DNA of 7,395 nucleotides from Anaerolineae bacterium (GTDB lineage Bacteria > Chloroflexota > Anaerolineae > Anaerolineales > Villigracilaceae): positions 1-7,395 of the forward strand of contig RFJH01000151.1 in NCBI GenBank assembly GCA_003694975.1. Reading direction: 5' to 3'. Under the pieces are notes generated by a model. It searched no databases. It saw only the letters and a list, made by a program, of their open reading frames with translations, and had not been told where the DNA came from. Every line of letters begins with the position of its first letter. Position 1 is the first letter of the stretch. The position numbers were made by a program, and so were the translations under genes. This document shows, piece by piece, positions 4,661 to 7,395 of this stretch.

Positions 4661-7168
4661 TCACAACAACGGTGGCTGAGTTTCTTCCTCCGTATCAGCA
4701 CCGTTGAGTTTTGCACCGGCACGCCTCAGGTCCTCTGCGGCGATGCGAGCAACCGCGGCAACGTTATCTCCCTCCTGCAACTTCATCAAGCGAACGCCGC
4801 GCGTGGCGCGCCCTGCTCGCTTGACGTCTCTCACCTTCAAGCGAATGGCCACACCATTGGCAGAAAGCAAGGTCAAATGATCGGCTTCTTGCACCACGCG
4901 CGCCGCGGCGATGGTTCCCACGACCGGGATGGCTTTCCTGTCTATTGTCATAATACCGCCGGTAGCCCGACCTTTGGCAGCGTACTCTCGCAAAGGCGTA
5001 CGTTTGCCATAGCCTCGCGTCGTGACCACGAACAAGTCGCCTCCTTCTTCCACCACGTCCATGCTGGCTACCCGATCTCCCTCCCTGAGGCGGATTCCCA
5101 TCACCCCGGCGGCAGGGCGCCCCATTGGACGCACCTGATCTTCAGAGAAACGCAAGGCGTATCCTTGTTCGGTGACCAGGACAATCTCATCAGAGCCGCC
5201 GGTCAGGCGCGCCCAGCCCAGGCGGTCGTCATCGTCCAGGGTCATGGCGATCAGGCCTGAGGGTCGGACCGATTCGAACTCCGCTAACCGGACGCGTTTG
5301 ACGCGTCCCTTCGCAGTAGCCAGGGTGCAGTAGGCAGCGACCTTGAAGTCCGGCACTGCGATCGCGGCGGTGATACGCTCATTTGCGTCGAGGGAGAGGA
5401 CGTTCACAATGGGAATCCCCTTGCCAGTACGTCCTGCATCGGGAATCTGATAGGCTTTCTCGGAGTACACCTTACCTTTATCCGAGAAGAACAGGATGGT
5501 ATCCAGCGAGCGCGCCGGGAGGAGAATGAGCACTTCATCCTCTTCACGAGTGGCATGGGCTGTCACGCCACGGCCACCAACTCCCTGGGAACGGAACGTT
5601 CTCGCCACCATGCGCTTGACATAGCCGCGCTCGGTCAGGCTGATGAGGATAGCCTCGTCGGGTACCAGATCTTCCTCGGAGAGTTCCTCTTTCACGTCCG
5701 GAGCGATTCGCGTGCGGCGTTCGTCCCCGTACTTTTCCGCCAGTTCCCGCATATCATCCTGGATCAAGGCCAGAATTTTCTTGGGATGAGCGAGAAGGTC
5801 TTCCAAATAGTCAATCGTCTCTTGGACTCGTTTATGCTCTTCCTCAATCTTCCAACGTTCCAACGCCGCCAGGCGACGTAACTGCATATCCAGAATAGCC
5901 TGTGCCTGGGTTTCACTCAACTTGAAACGTTTGATCAGCCGCTCCTTGGCCTCGTCCGCGTCCTGAGAACGGCGAATGGTCTCGATGACATCGTCAATGT
6001 GTTCCAGGGCGATGAGCAGCCCATCCAGAATGTGCAGGCGGGCACGCGCTTTGCCCAGTTCATAGTTGGAACGACGAACAATCACCGTGCGACGGTGTTC
6101 CACGAAAATCTGCAAAGCGCGCTTGAGGGAAAGCAGACGCGGCTCTCCATCTACCAGAGCAAGCATCTGCACGCCAAAGGTAGTCTGAAGAGGGGTGTAT
6201 TTATAGAGTTGATTGAGCACCTTACGAGGCTGGGCACCTCGCTTCAGTTCGACAATGATACTCATGCCGCGTTGATCGGATTCATCGCGCAGGTCGGAGA
6301 TCATGTCGATCTTGCCACGACGCACAAGGTCGGCAATGCGAGAGATCAACCCGGACTTGTTGACCTGATAGGGGATTTCGGTGATGACAATGCGATGCTT
6401 CCCCCCCTTCATCTCCTCGATATGGGCCAGGCCGCGCAATACGATACGCCCTTTTCCACTACCATACGCCTGCCGGATCCCCTCGCTGCCAACGATAACT
6501 CCTCCGGTGGGAAAGTCTGGGCCGGGGATATACTTCAACAGGGCATCAACGGTGATCTCGTCAATTTCATCGAAGTGGTCAATCAGGAAAATCACCGCCT
6601 CGGCCAGTTCACGTAAATTGTGCGGCGGGATGTTGGTCGCCATACCAACGGCAATGCCCGAAGAGCCATTCAAAAGAAGGTTGGGCAGGCGCGCCGGCAA
6701 GACAAGAGGCTCTTCCAGAGTGTCGTCGAAGTTGGGGCCGAAGTCCACCGTCTCTTTCTCGATATCGGCCAGCATCTCCTCCGCCATCTTTCCCAGGCGT
6801 GCCTCGGTATAACGCATCGCAGCCGCGGCATCGCCGTCCACGGAACCAAAATTGCCCTGCCCGTCAACAAGGGGGTATCGCATCGAAAACGGCTGCGCCA
6901 TGCGTACCATCGCATCATAGACTGCCGCATCACCATGCGGATGGTATTTCCCCAACACCTCCCCCACAATGCGCGCCGATTTTTTATACGGACCGCTCGA
7001 ACGCAACCCCAACTCGTGCATGGCGTACAGAATACGCCGATGGACGGGCTTGAGACCGTCGCGCGCATCCGGCAACGCCCGCGCGACAATGACGCTCATT
7101 GCATAGTCCAGATACGCAGAGCGCATCTGCGCGTTAATATCCACCTGTTGAACCGTGCCTATTTCCAT
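4661..7168 (-). CDS. gyrA: DNA gyrase subunit A
   Basis: GyrA is the DNA-cleaving subunit of the A2B2 gyrase that introduces negative supercoils. It is full length here at 835 residues (E. coli 875). The N-terminal breakage-reunion domain contains DARDGLKPVHRRILYAM (34-50) and the resistance-determining stretch KYHPHGDAAVYD (74-85). The catalytic Tyr120 sits in AAMRYTEARLG, and the conserved IAVGMATNIPPHN lies at 172-184. The exit-gate coiled-coil region spans roughly 365-480. The C-terminal DNA-wrapping beta-pinwheel (about 505-815) carries a GyrA-box of the form QxxGGxG (Gln528 to Gly534, QGVGGRG), which argues for gyrase and against ParC. Its tail is acidic. The ATG at 7168 is supported by AAGGAAGGA just upstream and by the family N-terminus. 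Position 81, equivalent to E. coli Ser83, is Ala, while the Asp87 equivalent is Asp85. The gene converges on the rho block; gyrB is not adjacent within this window. Confidence 0.98.
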   Translation of the reverse strand: MEIGTVQQVDINAQMRSAYLDYAMSVIVARALPDARDGLKPVHRRILYAMHELGLRSSGPYKKSARIVGEVLGKYHPHGDAAVYDAMVRMAQPFSMRYPLVDGQGNFGSVDGDAAAAMRYTEARLGKMAEEMLADIEKETVDFGPNFDDTLEEPLVLPARLPNLLLNGSSGIAVGMATNIPPHNLRELAEAVIFLIDHFDEIDEITVDALLKYIPGPDFPTGGVIVGSEGIRQAYGSGKGRIVLRGLAHIEEMKGGKHRIVITEIPYQVNKSGLISRIADLVRRGKIDMISDLRDESDQRGMSIIVELKRGAQPRKVLNQLYKYTPLQTTFGVQMLALVDGEPRLLSLKRALQIFVEHRRTVIVRRSNYELGKARARLHILDGLLIALEHIDDVIETIRRSQDADEAKERLIKRFKLSETQAQAILDMQLRRLAALERWKIEEEHKRVQETIDYLEDLLAHPKKILALIQDDMRELAEKYGDERRTRIAPDVKEELSEEDLVPDEAILISLTERGYVKRMVARTFRSQGVGGRGVTAHATREEDEVLILLPARSLDTILFFSDKGKVYSEKAYQIPDAGRTGKGIPIVNVLSLDANERITAAIAVPDFKVAAYCTLATAKGRVKRVRLAEFESVRPSGLIAMTLDDDDRLGWARLTGGSDEIVLVTEQGYALRFSEDQVRPMGRPAAGVMGIRLREGDRVASMDVVEEGGDLFVVTTRGYGKRTPLREYAAKGRATGGIMTIDRKAIPVVGTIAAARVVQEADHLTLLSANGVAIRLKVRDVKRAGRATRGVRLMKLQEGDNVAAVARIAAEDLRRAGAKLNGADTEEETQPPLL

Positions 7169-7170
7169 GT

Positions 7171-7179
7171 TCCTTCCTT
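7171..7179 (-). promoter_or_regulatory. Ribosome binding site of gyrA
   Basis: On the minus strand AAGGAAGGA precedes the ATG at 7168. The first AAGGA (7179-7175) sits 6 bases from the start, a near-ideal distance. It fixes the gyrA start. Confidence 0.8.
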
Positions 7180-7202
7180 AGTGCAAAAAATGTCTCATCT
7201 GA

Positions 7203-7249
7203 CACAAAGAAACAAGACACGAAGAACCCTTCCTCTTTGTGACTTCGTG
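7203..7249. repeat. Interleaved inverted heptamer/octamer repeats in the gyrA leader
   Basis: CACAAAGA (7203-7210) is complementary to TCTTTGTG (7234-7241), and CACGAAG (7218-7224) is complementary to CTTCGTG (7243-7249). The two pairs cross, so only one can form at a time unless as a pseudoknot. CACAAAG and CACGAAG are one-base variants, so nested pairing is also possible with a mismatch or wobble. A further CACAAAG lies at 7283-7289. The block lies between the putative gyrA -10 box and its start codon, so it should be transcribed. It resembles a degenerate palindromic intergenic repeat. Confidence 0.6.
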
Positions 7250-7299
7250 CCTTGGCCACAAAACAACCAGAGGTTGTATACGCACAAAGCGGTAAGATA

Positions 7300-7305
7300 A
7301 TTATA
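7300..7305 (-). promoter_or_regulatory. Candidate -10 box of the gyrA promoter
   Basis: The minus strand reads TATAAT here, a perfect -10 hexamer, which would start transcription near 7293 and give a leader of about 125 nt. No good -35 hexamer is found 16-18 bp upstream; the stretch there is G/A-rich, including AAAAAGGGG. The promoter may be weak or activator-dependent, or the true one may be elsewhere. Confidence 0.4.
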
Positions 7306-7395
7306 CCGCGAAAGCCCCTTTTTCCTGCAGGCACGGGCGTCGTGGGTGCACTCAGATGTTGGAAATGAGGAAACTCTTCGCTCGACGGTAGGCGC
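7306..7395. other. Region with no recognisable gene at the right edge
   Basis: On the plus strand the ATGs at about 7356 and 7365 run into a TAG within a dozen codons. The minus-strand frames are open but short, lack a start with a ribosome site, and show no recognisable motif. A CCTGCAGG palindrome (7324-7331) is the only structure noted. A gene divergent from or upstream of gyrA may begin beyond the edge. Confidence 0.5.

Noticed and set aside
5999..7300. Two long plus-strand open frames (205 and 226 codons) opposite gyrA
   Set aside because: They are shadows of gyrA codon use; the translations are low in recognisable structure and gyrA is intact over the whole span.

Overview
The window is ordinary chromosomal DNA of moderately high GC. 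It carries conserved housekeeping genes and shows no phage, transposon, CRISPR or toxin signature. The gene set suggests a Chloroflexota bacterium, probably Anaerolineae-like. The main hints are a lipoprotein with a Pro/Thr/Ser linker and an NBR1-type Ig-like domain, a membrane-anchored double-LysM M23 peptidase, and a short acidic single-span membrane protein. The taxonomic assignment is an inference from domain style and is not proven by any marker here.

Layout, plus strand: the 3' end of recA (1-272) is followed after 5 bases by a lipoprotein gene (278-892). A 304-base gap (893-1196) then holds a perfect-consensus sigma70 promoter (TTGACA, 16 bp, TATAAT) and a roughly 225-nt, C-rich, G-poor leader containing short direct repeats. 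This leads into a tight block: rho (1197-2474), a LysM/M23 endopeptidase gene overlapping rho by ATGA (2471-3535), the biotin-protein ligase birA (start at 3540), and a 75-residue membrane protein (4360-4587). A strong intrinsic terminator (4608-4644) closes the block.

Minus strand: gyrA (7168 to 4661) converges on that terminator. Its upstream region (7169-7395) contains a good Shine-Dalgarno, a TATAAT box about 130 bp upstream of the start, and a cluster of inverted heptamers that could form alternative hairpins in the leader RNA. No gene is recognisable in the last 90 bases.

Functionally, RecA (recombination), Rho (transcription termination) and GyrA (supercoiling) are core nucleic-acid machinery. 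The M23 enzyme acts on the cell wall and BirA activates biotin carboxylases. Their linkage looks like co-transcription and not a shared pathway. I found no convincing new system. The points worth a second look are the repeat-bearing, rut-like rho leader, the palindromic cluster before gyrA, and individual substitutions in Rho (bicyclomycin pocket), GyrA (quinolone region) and BirA (biotin loop).
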